A stretch of DNA of 64,000 nt from NCBI GenBank assembly GCA_051294375.1, contig CM119268.1, positions 6,581,232 to 6,645,231 of the forward strand, in the 5' to 3' direction. This stretch comes from Paraspadella gotoi (taxonomy: Eukaryota; Chaetognatha). Shown here one piece after another: positions 14,449 to 42,027 of this stretch. Positions within the stretch are counted from its first letter, which is position 1; the number at the start of each line of letters is the position of its first letter. Both the position numbers and the translations under genes were made by a program. The notes under the pieces were generated by a model. The model saw only the letters and a program-made list of their open reading frames with translations. It did no database searches and had not been told where the DNA came from.

Positions 14449-15839
14449 GTGATTTGGAATAAACCAAATTTGTAAATTTCAAAGCGCTATGAAGGCTTAA
14501 ATAAAATCTACGTTGTTAGAAAAGACTTGTCTTTACCTCAATCTCAGTTTTATCCTCATATTTTCGTTTCATTTTTTCTCTAATTGTGTTTTCCTTTATA
14601 ACTAAAAAGGACAACAGTTGACAGCTTCGATTGGAGCCCCGTTATAACCGACGCGATTTAATTTTACCCACTTAATAAAATGAATTTGGATGACATTGTC
14701 ACAGGGGGGGAACGATATTATATAGTGTTTTTTGTTAACGTTTTACTCTGAAGTCCTTAAAATTCAAAAGAAAAGACAAAAAAAATAAAAAATATTTAAA
14801 AGTTTAAAAAATTTAGTAAAACTTTGGCACTCTGTGTCCCAAAAAAATCAGGCAATCTTCATCCATGAAGACATCCCTGCATCATCATCGCAAGCAATAA
14901 GTGGCAAGCATTCGTCAAGCTTCGACCGACCTGAACTCACCCGGTGCAGCCTCGTAAGCGGCTTCAGAGCATGGAGGTTCTCAACGGTCATATTGGGTCT
15001 AAAGAAAATGATATAACTCAATCCCTTTGCCAAATCTTAAAATCTCGAATGACAATTACGATCGAGACATTCCCACCAGCCATGAAAAGCGAGCGCCGGT
15101 CCGACGTAGTTCAGACGGAAACCCTTGTTTCCGAGGACGGGGCTCCGGATCGTCCCCTTGCTACCTTTGCTCCTTCCGCCACTGTCGAGAGGAAAAGTAA
15201 CTGTCACGACTATTTTCCCAAAAAAAATCGGTCCGAAATTGGCCTGCCAAGCGAGAAAATAAGACGCAAATTGCAATTTGGGTTAATTGGGCGAATTAGG
15301 AGAGTGAAATAGTTGATTTGGCCGATCTTTTTATGAAAAACAAGTGCAGTGCAACGCGCGTAGAGAGTAATAACTTCGAATTCGCGAACTGAGATCAAAG
15401 TTACTGCTACATATATATTATATAAGTTTTAACGAAACTGATGTACAATTTAAGTTTTGAAGCCTAAAAATAAATTCAGCTTTATCCGTTTCAAATCGGT
15501 AACGTCTCACGGTCTCAGTGAGTATCGCGCGGATTAGTACCTTTCGCTTTGGGCACAGAAGTAAATTACTGGGCCTTAAATTTTGTTAAACACGAAAAGA
15601 AATTAAAAAAAACAAAAGAAAACAATCGAGCGAAAAAAAAAGATTTTTCGACGGTAGTAGTTTTTAACGAGAGAGAGAAATAGAGTTAAAAAAGCGACAT
15701 CTACAACGTTCCGAACATGCCGAAACGGAGACGCGAGGCAAAACTCTGCACCTGTCGATGCATCGTCTGGATCGCGCCAGCACCTCTTCGAAGCGGCCGA
15801 TGCGGGAGGCGTTGGCATAGTAGGACGAGACCACTAGAC
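13237..15839 (-). CDS. 3' exons of an unidentified minus-strand gene (possibly the PPP1R42 tail)
   Basis: The last two exons are well supported. Exon 13,548-13,626 (acceptor CATTCAG, donor GTAAAC) encodes FIQDQKSC to GTPNG. It joins in phase to exon 13,475-13,237, which starts GASGGHRLG and ends DPYFWMRAQSGRDGWRIN then RQTSK and a TAA stop. An AATAAA signal overlaps the stop codon and another lies downstream. Two more candidates with good splice sites are 14,941-14,998 (PNMTVENLHALKPLTRLHR) and 15,752-15,839 (SSYYANASRIGRFEEVLARS). A GC-rich piece at 15,040-15,220 may hold another. I recognise no family. Position and strand would allow an extended PPP1R42 C-terminus; a separate gene is equally possible. 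Confidence 0.45.
14176..14445. repeat. Two (CT)n microsatellites
   Basis: CT repeats at about 14,185-14,252 and 14,362-14,446, with a short unique spacer between them. They lie in a presumed intron of the minus-strand gene. Confidence 0.93.
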
Positions 15840-16322
15840 CTGGGCGGCGGCCGCGTCACCTCCGCTAGATATAGGAAAAAGTGAAAAGAGACATTAGATG
15901 AGGAGTGTGAGTGTGAGAGTAAAATTCAAGACGTGAACTTTAAAAAAAAGACCGAGTCACCGTCACCGTGAATAAGGAACCCGAGTCCAAAGTCAAGTGC
16001 CAAAATTTGTGAACGCTCGTTGTACATATTTACTAAGAATTAACAATAAGCGATATTCATTTGCCGTAACCGTGTTTGTACAAATAGGCCAAAAAAAATA
16101 TTTTTTCGGGTAACAACGAAACAAATAACCAGAGAACATTATTTAGAAAACAAACAGAAAATCGTTTAAAAACCCCGAAATAGCTATCGATCTCTCCGCG
16201 AATCATCGATCACCGGTAAAGTTAAAATGGCTAAATTTGGGAAAACGAAAGTTGCTGTATTAGGATAAGTAATTGGATAAAATAGCCAACATTCTTTGAC
16301 GGTCCTCTTTCGCCGGAATTCC

Positions 16323-16610
16323 TCATTCCCCGCCAGCCCATCCACTCACACAAACAAACAAGCATTTCTCTCTCGCCCATTCTCTATTTCCCTTACCGGG
16401 ACTTGTCTCTCTTCGCCGTCCGCCAGCGGCGTCTCGTCCCGTCGATTCGCTTGGTTCATTTGTTTTGGCGCGTTGGAGACCTCGCGCCGACGGGAGCGCA
16501 CGCGACGTCATGACCGCCGCACGTCATCGTGATCTCCTTTCCGTCGAGAACGTCGAGGGGGACAGCGTTTGACCAGCGTTCGCGATATCTGATTGATTGA
16601 TTGATTGATG

Positions 16611-16654
<44 letters not shown>

Positions 16655-18770
16655 GAATTGATGATGATGCTGACTGATAGATTGATTTTTCGATCGATCA
16701 ATCGATTTCAATTCCTCCACCTGCTCTTCGCGACGCAAGGATCCCCAACAGCTCCAGCTTCTCCAGCCTCTCGAATCCCCTGACGACATCGACGACCTCG
16801 TTGACCTCTCAAGAAATTCTCGTTGGCCATGAGATGTCGGAGGGCGGGCCGGAGGCAGGGGAGTTTTCCGAGAGGCTCTCATCCGACACCGGAATGTTCA
16901 GGACCTGGCCGGGAGGCGTTGGCGACAGGGAGGGGGGGGGGGAAAGGTTTAGTCGAATTGGAATAAACAAAAAAGGAAATATTGGCATATTAGAAATACC
17001 CGCCCGTAATTTTCTTAGATTCGTAAATCAGGTTGGTTATTAGGATGAAGTCGAGTTAGGGATTCGTTTAGGGTTGAAATTAGGGGTTTAGTTATTGGGA
17101 TTAAGTTAGAAATAGAGCTAAGAATTGCAAGAAATTGGCGTTAGATATATAAGCTCAAGTTAAGTTACAGTCATTTGACAAAACATTAAACACAGAAATG
17201 GGGAGTCATCGAATAAAAGCGCCCCCTTCCCCCCCCCCCCGAACACTGGATAACGTCAGCGCCTCTGACTCCAACGATCGAATCCTCTGACGCCTACGCG
17301 AGATCGATACGATCTTCTCTCCTGGCGGAAGACGTTGATGTTCAAGTGGAGTTCTGTTTGAAAGTCGAAAGAAAAAAAAAAAAACTTTGTAAAAAAAGGA
17401 GAATAAAACTTTTTTCGCCGCCTCCTTGATCCTCGCCCTCATCGAGGCGTCAAAGGGTCCGCAAGATTTGCGTCCACAGTCAACACCTTACATTAGGAGA
17501 AGTGAGAAATGAAGATTTGAGTTTGATTTTTTTTCTATTTCTTAGAGAGAGTTGAATTAGTTCGACAACGATATTTATTATGGTTCTCGAAACTAATTCA
17601 AACTCTAATTCGCAAACACAACGAAAAGAAAGGATTTCACATAATATCTTATCTTATATCTCTCTCCTTTTTTTTTCTACATTCCGAGCCTCACTTCGGC
17701 CAAACTTTCTCGTATATCTTTACTCCAATTTTTTTTTACTACTCGTCCTATATTTTCGACCCAATAAAGGTTTTTTAGAGGGAGAAACGATTCAAAGGCT
17801 AATATTTCCAGTTATCTTACCCCAGTTTTCTCTTTCACTGAGAACCCAACCTCGTTCCATATTTTCTAATTTCTACTACACCCCTTGGCACCAAGGGCTT
17901 TGGGCCTTTCAAACTCGACCACAACTTTTTTTTTCTTTTTCTTTTTTCTTTTTCTTTTCTCATCTCATTCATCTCCTGCAAACTCTCTTCGATCCCTGCT
18001 TTTTTTCTTCCGGATCCCATTCACCCCAAGTCATCCCTTTACCACCACCTCCCCTACAAAATCTTCACCCCTTCCTACCATCCCCGTAACACCCCCCTAC
18101 CAACCCCTGTCTTCTCCCCAACACCTTGAGGTTCTCCGCAATTTTCGATGCTCCAACGACGACGATTCGATTTCCGCCGACGTAGAGTTTGACGAGCGAC
18201 TTGAGATCCTTCAGGTTCTCCATGCCGATGTCGAGTTGTTTTGCAGGTAGAGATGGGTCAGCGCACTTGGCGAAGCCCAGGTAATGGGACCGTCGTAGCT
18301 GAAAGGGAAGGGAAGTAAAGGGGAAGGGGAAGGGTAAGTTAATAATTTTTTGAAGTTGGTCAACGTAACATACATTGTATGTGTGGTAGTGCTATGTGTA
18401 ATTGTGTATGTGAAATATGGGGAACGAGATTGCCTGATGGGTGTGGTATTGCATTGCAATGGAGTTTTACTTTTTAATATATTTTGGAATATTTATTAAG
18501 TGTTATTCTTTAATATTATTTCTTGGCAGAGCGAAATTAACAAAAAATAACAATAATTTAAATTAAAACCACATAAAGCAGAATGAGTAGCTGACCTTAT
18601 TGTCGTAGAGAAGAGGACTAAGGAGATTCTTGCAAGCGGACAATCCGTATCTCTTCGATGTTTTGTCTTGCAGATAAAGGTGAGTCAATTTCCTCAGTAA
18701 GTCTGTTCGCCTCGACTGCGATCCTGTCCGCCCTGGCGAGAAGGTAGGGCGGTGCGCGGCCATCCATATA
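16323..18770 (-). CDS. PPP1R42: PPP1R42-like leucine-rich repeat protein, main locus with frame-breaking indels
   Basis: Minus-strand exons in order: 18,596-18,770, 18,125-18,298, 17,353 to about 17,240, about 16,920-16,735, then 16,588 to about 16,500. They cover the LRRs seen in copy A, then ALRHLMANENFL, VNEVVDVVRGFERLEKLELL, DPCVAKSR and, after an acceptor AATCAG at 16,588, YRERWSNAVPLDVLDGKEI. That last run aligns with the human GNPVCLKPKYRDRL to LDGKEI stretch, so the assignment is strong. The 16.8 kb exon starts and ends in one frame, while its conserved middle is in another, which implies two compensating one-base indels. A basic tail follows in the 16,323-16,511 reading (MTSRALPSARGLQRAKTNEP). 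Start codon not seen. I read the indels as sequence error, though a very recent pseudogene is possible. Confidence 0.78.
16588..16672. repeat. (GATT)n microsatellite
   Basis: GATT units interrupted by GATGTGATT and GATGAATT. On the minus strand it lies in the short intron directly upstream of the PPP1R42 acceptor AATCAG, so the repeat supplies part of the 3' splice region. Confidence 0.9.
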
Positions 18771-18831
18771 CTGAGATGCGGGAGTTATAGAATTAGTTAC
18801 CTCTGTCTCTCTCTCTCTCTCTAGCTTCTCT

Positions 18832-18879
<48 letters not shown>

Positions 18880-20473
18880 TGAACGACCCACTGTAACCTT
18901 ATAGGACCTTCTTGCAGAAGGTACCTAGTCCAATGTACAATTATCTATCTATCTATCTCTTCTCTCTCTCTCTCCCTACCACGCCGCTGCTGCCCTTGGC
19001 CTTATGAATCCATAGTGAGTTTCACCATGTGCTTGTTTTCCCTTCGTTTCCTACGTCATTTCGGTCCACGAAAACGAAAGTTAAGTCGAAAAATTTTCCT
19101 AAATTAAAGTAAAAAGATTAAACAAAAGGGAAAAAGTTTATAAGACATGCAACAACTTTCTTGGGGTCCCCCTTTCCTCCCGCATCCTACATAGCCAAAA
19201 GTTAAAATGTAATTGATTTATTAAAATATCAAATTCTAAACGCCTTCCAAAGAATCAAACGGCCACGACTTCCCTACTTTTTCCCCCTTTTTCTTGGACA
19301 AAAAAAAAAAAAAATTCCAATAAACACACGAAGTCCATAAAAAAAAAGGATTTTCGGTCCATATTCGATTCCGGTGTCCAGTTTCATGCGACGGTTTTTG
19401 GAATTCCCTCCGGATGTCCATTTTCTCTACTCAACCCCCCCCAACCCCATTAGACCCTTCTTCCGCTTCATTTTTTAACTCTCTCCTTTTTTCCTCCCTA
19501 AGATCTCTTTCCTTTCCTTCACTTTCTCTATTAGGCCGCCTTCTATCCTTTTCTCAAAATATTTTCTTTTCTTTTTCTTTCGCTTCTCTGACCTCTTTTT
19601 TCCTCCACTCCGTCTGTTCGGCTCCAAACTGGACATGTTCTATGGGCGAGAGGCAATGGCATTCTTGTCCATCGTTTACTCCCTCTTTATGATGCACTAA
19701 CTTTCTTTTCTTTTCTTTTCTTTTTCTTTTCTTTTCTTTTTCTTTTCTTTTCTTTTCTTTCTTTTCTTTTTCTTTTCTTTTCTTTTCTTTCTTTTCTTTT
19801 CTTTTTTCTTTTCTTTTTTTCTTTTCTTTTCTTCTTTTCTCTTTTCTTTTCTTTTTCTCTTTTCCTTTTTTCTGTTTTTCTTTTTCCTCTTTCCTTTTCT
19901 TTTCCCTTTCTTTTCTTTCTTTTCTTTTCTTTTTTTCTTTTTTCTTTTCTTTTTTCTGGTTTCTTTTTTTCTTTTCTCTTTTTTTCTTTTTCTTTTCTTT
20001 TCTTTTTTTCTTTCTTTTCTTTCTTTGCCCTTCTTTCCTTTTCTCTTTTCTTTTCTTTTCTTTCTCTTTTCTTTTTCTTTCCTTTTTTTTCTTTTATTTT
20101 CTTTTCTTTACTTTGTCTTTTCTTTTCTTTTTTTCTTTATCTTTTCCTTCCTTTCCATTCCCCTCCTTTCCTTTCCTTTCCTTTCCTTTCCTTCTTTCTT
20201 TCCTTTCCTTTCCTTTTATTATTCTTTTCTTATTTCCTGATTCCCCAAAGTCGGTCAACGAATTTCTTGTTCTCCTCTGGAATCGAGGACTCATTCAACG
20301 ATCACTTCTCAACTTTTGACTTCAGGCGTTTTGGTTGTTGTTGTTATAATTGTTATTTGCTTTAGAGATACAAGAAATTTTTATATAGGTTGTGTTGTTA
20401 CCCTCGCAATCAATGTCCCTGATTTAACTTGGGTTATGGTCTCTCTCTCTCGCTTTCTTTCTTTATTGGTCTC

Positions 20474-20514
<41 letters not shown>

Positions 20515-22855
20515 CTCTTCTCTCTCTATCTCTCTTCTACTCTCTCTCGTCTCTCTCTTCTCTCTCAATCCTCTTCCATTATTAATTTAAAGCAATATAT
20601 TACATTTTTCATGTGTTTTCTCGGACATAAGTTACTTTTACGACACCATAAATATGACCCTAAAACTTAATTAGTTAGAAAATTGCCCAGGCTCAAGCCA
20701 TCCTTTTATATTTTATATTTTATATTTTATAACCCGAAAGTATTATTTTCATTTTCTCTCTCGCCTTTTTTCTTCTCTCTCGTATCTTTCTTTTTTTTCC
20801 CCCCAAAGAAAAATTTTTTTCTTACATTCGCCACGAGATGTCCGGCTTTTCTTTCCTTCCTCCCTTTTTTCTGCATTCTTTCTTCTTCCTTTCCTAATTA
20901 CTGCATTCTCCCTTCCTCCTCTTTCCTCTCTCTTTTTTTTTGTGCATTCTTTCTTTCCTCCTTTCCTATTTCCTGCATTCTCCCTTCCTTCCTCTTTCCT
21001 CTCTCCTTTTTTTTGTGCATTCTTTCTTTTCCTCTTTCCTCATTTACTACTGCATTCTCCCCTTCCTTTCATCCTTTCCTCTCTCCTTTTTTTTGTGCCA
21101 TTCTTTCTTCCTCCTTTCCTATTTACTTGCATTCCTCCTTCCTTCCGCTTTCCTCTTTCTTTTTTTGTGCATTTCTTTCTTTCCTCCTTTCCTATACTGC
21201 ATTCTTCCTTGCATCCCCTTTCCTCTCTCTTTTTTTCTTCATTCTTTCTTTCCTCCTTTCCTTTTTCTTCCATTCTTCCTTCCTTCCTCTTTCCTCTCTC
21301 CTTTTTTTGTGCATTCTTTCTTTCCTCCTTTCCTATTTACTGCATTCCTCCTTCCTTCCGCTTTCCTCTTTCTTTTTTTGTGCATTCTTTCTTTCCTCCT
21401 TTCCTATTTTCTGCATTCCCTCTTCCTTCCTCCTTCCTCTCTCCTCCGCATTATTCATTTTTCTCGTTACCCTCATTTCCGCTTTTTGATTTATGATTCT
21501 GATTCGTGATCCAATTCCAAATTCCCAAATTCCACAGATTCCCAAGTCCAGAGTCTTTTGTCCACTCTTGGCCCTTTCTTATCTAATTCACCCCGAGCCT
21601 CCCCTTCCATGTCCAGTTGTCCACTGTCTCCACTGTCCGCTGACCAGTGACCACTCCCAATTTTGAAATGCTTGACTCATAGAGATTAGTATGTACATTT
21701 CAAATCGTGTATCAAAACTTGATAATTTTACACCGTGAATCTGCACTCAAAATACATTTTCACAGCCTCACCCTTAAACGTAAAATTTTCACCCTTCACT
21801 CATCGCATCCACCCTTTTTTAAATCCAGGATTTTCCGAGGAAAAACGTGAAGTCTCAAGTCCAAATTTTCGAATAAAGTTCACTTCACCGCTGACTCATA
21901 TCCTGTGACGAAAATCCCAACATTTTCACTCTTCACCGAACCTTTGCACCCCTCTCCCTGCCAAGGATGTCGAGTCCGTTCGTCGCCCGGATGTAAATGC
22001 CGTCGCCCTTTTCATTTTCTCAGTTGGTCGCGTTTTTCTGTTTGCTCCTGAATCGATTTTCGCGTCGCTTAGCGACGATTCCTAACAAAAGCACGAAACG
22101 CTCTTTTTTTTTTTCTCTCTCTCTCTCTCTCTCGCTATTTTTACCAAAGGCCATTCGGCATTCTCGTTTCTCGAAGTTTCTTTCTTTCTTTTAAATTTTG
22201 CGATTTTCTTGGGTAAATTACTAAATTTTTTTTCCCCGATTGATGTATTCATGGTTGTTTTTTTTTTTATCCCCTTTGGCTTCTGTTTTTTTAAATCTTG
22301 CTGTTAAACTTTATTTTTTCTTTCTTTTTTTTTGTATATTCTTTTCTTCACTTTTTTTCATTTAGACTTCTTTTCTTTTCTTTTGTTTCTTTTCTTTTCT
22401 TTTCTTTTATTCTCTTTTTTTTTCTTTTTCCTTTCTTTTCTTTTCTTTTCTTTTCTTTTCTTTTCTTTTCTTTTTTTAGGTAATTTTTTTCCCGTTTTCT
22501 TCTTTCTTTTATTTCAGTTTTTATTTTTATTTTTTCCGTCCCAATCGTATTATTTTCTTATCTTTTCTTTTTTTCTTTATTCATCTTTCTTCATAACTAT
22601 TTTAAATTTTTTATTTATTTATATGTATTTTACTTCAAAAATATACATTAAATGTTAACAAAAATCCAAATAGTTAAATGCAGCAAGTTTCAACCTAATA
22701 AAAAAACTAATCAAAATAAATACTCATTATAAACAAATTCTTATTGATACAAATCGGCGTTAGTCAAACTATTGCAGTACAATAAAAAAGATATCAGTCA
22801 AGTGTCAACCCAGTTTGAATGACTGTTCTACTCCCATGTAGGGCAAGGAGAGAGA

Positions 22856-22900
<45 letters not shown>

Positions 22901-23990
22901 TCATCTTCCCAATCGTTTCCCTTGTCAACCATCTTCCTTTCCAAATCCCAAAATTAACTCTCCCCTTAAACTCACCCTCGCCTTTTAAACGAGAGCTTAC
23001 GTAAAAATACCGACCCGATGTTTTGTTTGTTTTACCCACCCTCCACCCCCCCCAAAGCTCGTGTAAACCGTAAACTTACCCTGTTCAGTTTCGCGGCGTG
23101 GGGGGGCGTACGTGCTGCTTCTTCTCGCTGTTTTTTCGTGTTTTCATGATTTTTATCTTCGGTCGTCATGGCGACGTTTGGGACGCGCCTGCGCAAACAA
23201 CCGAGTCGTCGAAACTGGGAACCGAATCGAGTAACGAGTCGAGGACGTCGTCGCGGAGGCAACGACGGAGAAAATTGAGGAAGACGACGAGGAGGAGGAG
23301 GAGGAGGAGGAGGAGGACGACGACGACGACGACGTCGCAGAAAATGAGAAAAAAAAATAATGATTAAAAAAAAACGTTTCATGATGATGATACAATCGCG
23401 TTTTTGTGTTTCGAGTATCGAGACGAAAAAGATGGAGAGATGGATAGAGAGAGAGAGATAGAGAGAGAGAGAAATATTACGGCGTCGCGCATTCCTTCGA
23501 CAGCTCCATCAAGCGGCGTCGAACTGAAAAGCGCGGCGCCAACTCGACGAGAAACGGCGCTAAAAAAAAAGACAAAAAAACAACAACAACAAAAAAACAA
23601 AAGTGACGTCTTAGATCCTTTTTTTTTCTTTGTTTTGTTTTTATCGAATGCAAATTTCGAAATTCGATCTTTTTCTTTTTCTTTTTTTTTCTTTTACGAG
23701 GACAAACTTGTTTTCCGCTCGAATACAAAAATGTCTTTTTCTTCGATGGAAATAAATTTAAATTTATCTTCGTTGTTCTTTTTTATTAACACGTCTGATT
23801 ACACAAATTAATGTAATGTTGCAATTCGAAACAATATTTTTCTTTGTTATCAGGGGCCGGATTTGTTAACACTTATTGTCTTTTTTTTTTAAAAAAACGA
23901 TTTAAGAATAAACCTGTCACTTGTCAGTTACTTTCTCTTTCAAATATCAATCTTCTTGTAAATATGTATTAATTGAATATAAATTATGAA
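17320..23990. repeat. Duplicated block, copy D (full length, indel-rich)
   Basis: Complete copy flanked by single-copy DNA on both sides, so this is probably the true chromosomal position of the block. Relative to copy A it has very many one-base insertions and deletions, as expected of unpolished long-read sequence. It carries minus-strand PPP1R42 exons at 17,353, 18,125-18,298 and 18,596-18,770. The GC-rich GAC-repeat part lies at about 23,080-23,340. Confidence 0.88.
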
Positions 23991-25138
23991 TTATAAATTA
24001 TATATAAATATATATATATAATATATAATATATATAATATATATAAATAATATATATTATAAATTATGAATTATATGCTAGTGCGGAGTACAATAAGTAT
24101 TCCCCGATCTAATACTTAAGGGAGTGGTCTTTTCATACAATTGAAACATTCTTTGAAATATTATACCACTTCATTGATAGGGAAGCCAGGTACTCTGGGA
24201 GTGAATAAACGAGACTGTGAGAGAGTCTTGATTGAAAGCTTGCAGGGACCTGCTATGTCATTATCTTGTAAGAGTGATGGAGGCCTTAAACCACCAAAGC
24301 CTGTCCAAAGTCAGGGGCAAGATAGCTTATTTATTAAATGAATGGATAATTTTTATATTGGTTGTACCAATTTCATGGAAATGAATTATCGAATAATATA
24401 ATTGATTAAACCATACGTCACATCCTTAATGATTATTAAACCATACATTTTCGAGTTAATATAAATGTTTTAGCGTCAAACTATATTGTGTCAAACTATT
24501 AATAACTTGTACCTACTCGTTCTGGGTAAACAAAATTCTTCCTTATCTTTTAATCGTGGCTTTTTTATGACATTCGCGTGTCCTTCTGGTTTCTCAATAA
24601 CGAAAGGCTGTAATGCTTTTCTTCCTGAAGTTTATTTCATTTAATTTTTTTCTCTTAACACATGTATAATTTGTGCAATAATCCAGGTGAAACGAAAAGA
24701 CGGTTTCACAACTATATATCAAACGATAATCATAAATGATTTTAAAAAATATATATAAATAACCAAGTCAACTTCCCCCCCCCCAGATGCTACATATAAT
24801 ATGTTAAAACGTCAACGGACATAACAAAAAGAAACTACGACAACAACAACTCAACGACAATTCTGCTCGTTAAAAATGCATCGTCGATTTCGGTGGCCAA
24901 GAAATACAGTGAACATCGAAGGAAACGAATTCGCGCGAAACGCAAAACCGAGACAAACTCGTCGAAGCGATTTTTCCCCGGATGTAACTCATTAACCCAT
25001 GGATCGAAGGCGAATATAATTCGTTGATTAAAGGTCTTTACCCGGATGTAATTGAAACTAAAGGAAAATACTCGGTTTCCCTTGATGAAATTAACGTGGA
25101 CGCAAATTCAAAGAGAAGACAAAAGACTCGGACACTTG

Positions 25139-25140
<2 letters not shown>
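23991..25140. other. AT-rich intergenic DNA upstream of the CDKL-like gene
   Basis: It begins with an AT dinucleotide tract (about 23,995-24,075). A short open reading frame at 24,141-24,341 has no recognisable features. A C-run lies at 24,775-24,784. No gene supported. Confidence 0.5.
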
Positions 25141-25172
<32 letters not shown>

Positions 25173-25175
25173 TCG
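25139..25175. repeat. (GTC)n trinucleotide repeat in the likely 5' UTR of the kinase gene
   Basis: About eleven GTC/CGT triplets followed by CTCGATCGTCGTGATCC, ending about 30 bp before the kinase start codon at 25,203. Confidence 0.9.
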
Positions 25176-25202
25176 ATCGTCGTGATCCTCCATTAAACAA
25201 AT

Positions 25203-39689
<14,487 letters not shown>

Positions 39690-39750
39690 GTAAGTACGGT
39701 CGGATGAATTTAGTCAATCAATCAATCGTCTAGAAATCAAAATATTTCCG

Positions 39751-40436
39751 NNNNNNNNNNNNNNNNNNNNNNNNNNNNNNNNNNNNNNNNNNNNNNNNNN
39801 NNNNNNNNNNNNNNNNNNNNNNNNNNNNNNNNNNNNNNNNNNNNNNNNNNNNNNNNNNNNNNNNNNNNNNNNNNNNNNNNNNNNNNNNNNNNNNNNNNNN
39901 NNNNNNNNNNNNNNNNNNNNNNNNNNNNNNNNNNNNNNNNNNNNNNNNNNNNNNNNNNNNNNNNNNNNNNNNNNNNNNNNNNNNNNNNNNNNNNNNNNNN
40001 NNNNNNNNNNNNNNNNNNNNNNNNNNNNNNNNNNNNNNNNNNNNNNNNNNNNNNNNNNNNNNNNNNNNNNNNNNNNNNNNNNNNNNNNNNNNNNNNNNNN
40101 NNNNNNNNNNNNNNNNNNNNNNNNNNNNNNNNNNNNNNNNNNNNNNNNNNNNNNNNNNNNNNNNNNNNNNNNNNNNNNNNNNNNNNNNNNNNNNNNNNNN
40201 NNNNNNNNNNNNNNNNNNNNNNNNNNNNNNNNNNNNNNNNNNNNNNNNNNNNNNNNNNNNNNNNNNNNNNNNNNNNNNNNNNNNNNNNNNNNNNNNNNNN
40301 NNNNNNNNNNNNNNNNNNNNNNNNNNNNNNNNNNNNNNNNNNNNNNNNNNNNNNNNNNNNNNNNNNNNNNNNNNNNNNNNNNNNNNNNNNNNNNNNNNNN
40401 NNNNNNNNNNNNNNNNNNNNNNNNNNNNNNNNNNNN
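39751..40436. other. N gap, 686 bases
   Basis: It separates the last kinase-domain exon from the downstream plus-strand open frame at 40,437. It may hide further kinase exons and the start of the next gene. Confidence 0.97.
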
Positions 40437-41657
40437 GAACGACGACTCGACCAAAGAATTCGGCCGCGTTGGAGGATCGAAAAACCCCGACTCTTCCGTC
40501 GACGTTTCGAGCCGACGTCCAAATCTTTCGTCGACGATCGAGCGACTTTGGTCCGTGGAAAAAAATACCCGAAGGCTCTCTGAGATCGTGGAAGTATGGG
40601 CGCGTTGACGAGGGCTCGGAGGGAAGGTCATCAAAAATCGAAATCGCCTTCACCAAGTCTCGGGATGTCTCGCCAATTTTTGGAATCGCCGGAAGATCGT
40701 CTTCCAACTGTCCGTCGCCCGGCTTCAAGGTTTTCCAGTCGTTCGTCGGAAGAAAAGCAGTCACCGGCTCTTTTAAGTCGCGCCAGACTCGTGGAGCGTC
40801 CGCGGACATCGCCAAGACCTCCGTGGTGCATCCACGAATGGATGACGAAGACTACGAAGCGAATCCCGCTTCCGTGGATCTCGTTTCATCTTCGTCGTCG
40901 TCTTCTTTGTCGTCGCTTCCTTGCGACGATATCGTCTTCGCCGGGGAAAAATCTAGATGCAAGATGATCGATCCTTTGACTCCGTTGGGCGACGCTTGGG
41001 ATCCTAAGTGGGACGATCTCGACGAGGAAGAGTTGCTCTCCCAGGACGAAGCGGACGAGAGGCTGGATGCGCCGATCTCGATCCGAAGGCCCTGGACGGT
41101 CGGAAGATCTTCAAGCATCTCCAATCCCTCCAGTAACTTTTCGGTCTCCGTGGAGGGTTTAAAATGGAACAATCGAGAGGGCGCCGTCGCAAAATCCGCC
41201 CGCAAGACGCCGGTTTTCGTGGCGGCGCCGTCGACGGAAAGTACAAAGACAAATCGGACAATGGCGCCATTATTTTCGTTCAATTTACCGAAGCAACGTC
41301 CGGTCACGAGGCCGTCACTGTCACTGCCACTGGACGAAGGAAAGAAGCCGCAGTCGCCGCCGCAGCCGCAGCCGCAGTCGCCGCCGCATTCGCGTTCAGC
41401 CTCTTCACGTCCGTTGACGCTGCCTTCGTCGCCACCGCTGACGACCCCGCCGCCGCTAGTCGCAAACAAAACGCCAATGCGACTTTCTCCCAATTGCGGA
41501 GGGTCAGCATCTGGACCAACAGTTCCGTCAACTCCGAATTCGGGCAACAGATTGGACACGGTCTTGGACAATTTAGAAGGAGCACCTCTCGGGCTGGTGC
41601 CAGCTTGGCTTAGGGGAGAATTGGGGAGCGTGGAGAATGAAGTGGTTGAGGAAAAAG
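40437..41657 (+). CDS. Disordered Ser/Pro-rich coding exon, 5' end in a gap, identity unknown
   Basis: Open for over 400 codons from the gap edge to a donor GAGGAAAAAG|GTGAGT at 41,657. Features: HPRMDDEDYEANP, a Ser run, DPLTPLGDAWDPKWDDLDEE, a Pro/Gln-rich segment (PQSPPQPQPQSPP) and a possible ordered end (LDTVLDNLEGAPLGLVPAWL). No family recognised. The first ~370 bases are also open in other frames, so the true frame there is uncertain. It may join the coiled-coil exon at 42,028 (phase fits: G plus AC GAA GAT) to form one gene between kinase domain and tail, or be part of the kinase gene. An overlapping minus-strand frame (40,852-41,571) looks like a shadow. Confidence 0.5.
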
Positions 41658-42027
41658 GTGAGTTTGTTTATTGTGAAGATATATGGGTGATTCTTAACCG
41701 ATCGTCAAAGGAATGAAAAAGAAAGAAATTTTTTTAACAAAATTAGAAACATCGAAAGACAGCGTTGATGATGAAACGCTCGCCTTTGAGCCCCTTAAAC
41801 AATCTCAAAATTTCATGACAAATTTATAATCTTGTTTCAAGCGCAGAAACCAAGGCCAAATCTAACAGAGATCTAATGAGATGTTGGGAAAAAACAATTT
41901 CTAAATAATAATAATATAATAAATAATAATAATAAAAAAAAAAAAATAATAATAATAAATAATAATAAATTATAATAAATAATAAAATAGATAATAATAA
42001 TAACACTTTCAAATTGATCAACAAGAG

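Noticed and set aside
40852-41571. 239-codon minus-strand frame
   Set aside because: It lies opposite a longer plus-strand frame with a good donor; GC-rich codons of one strand keep the other open.
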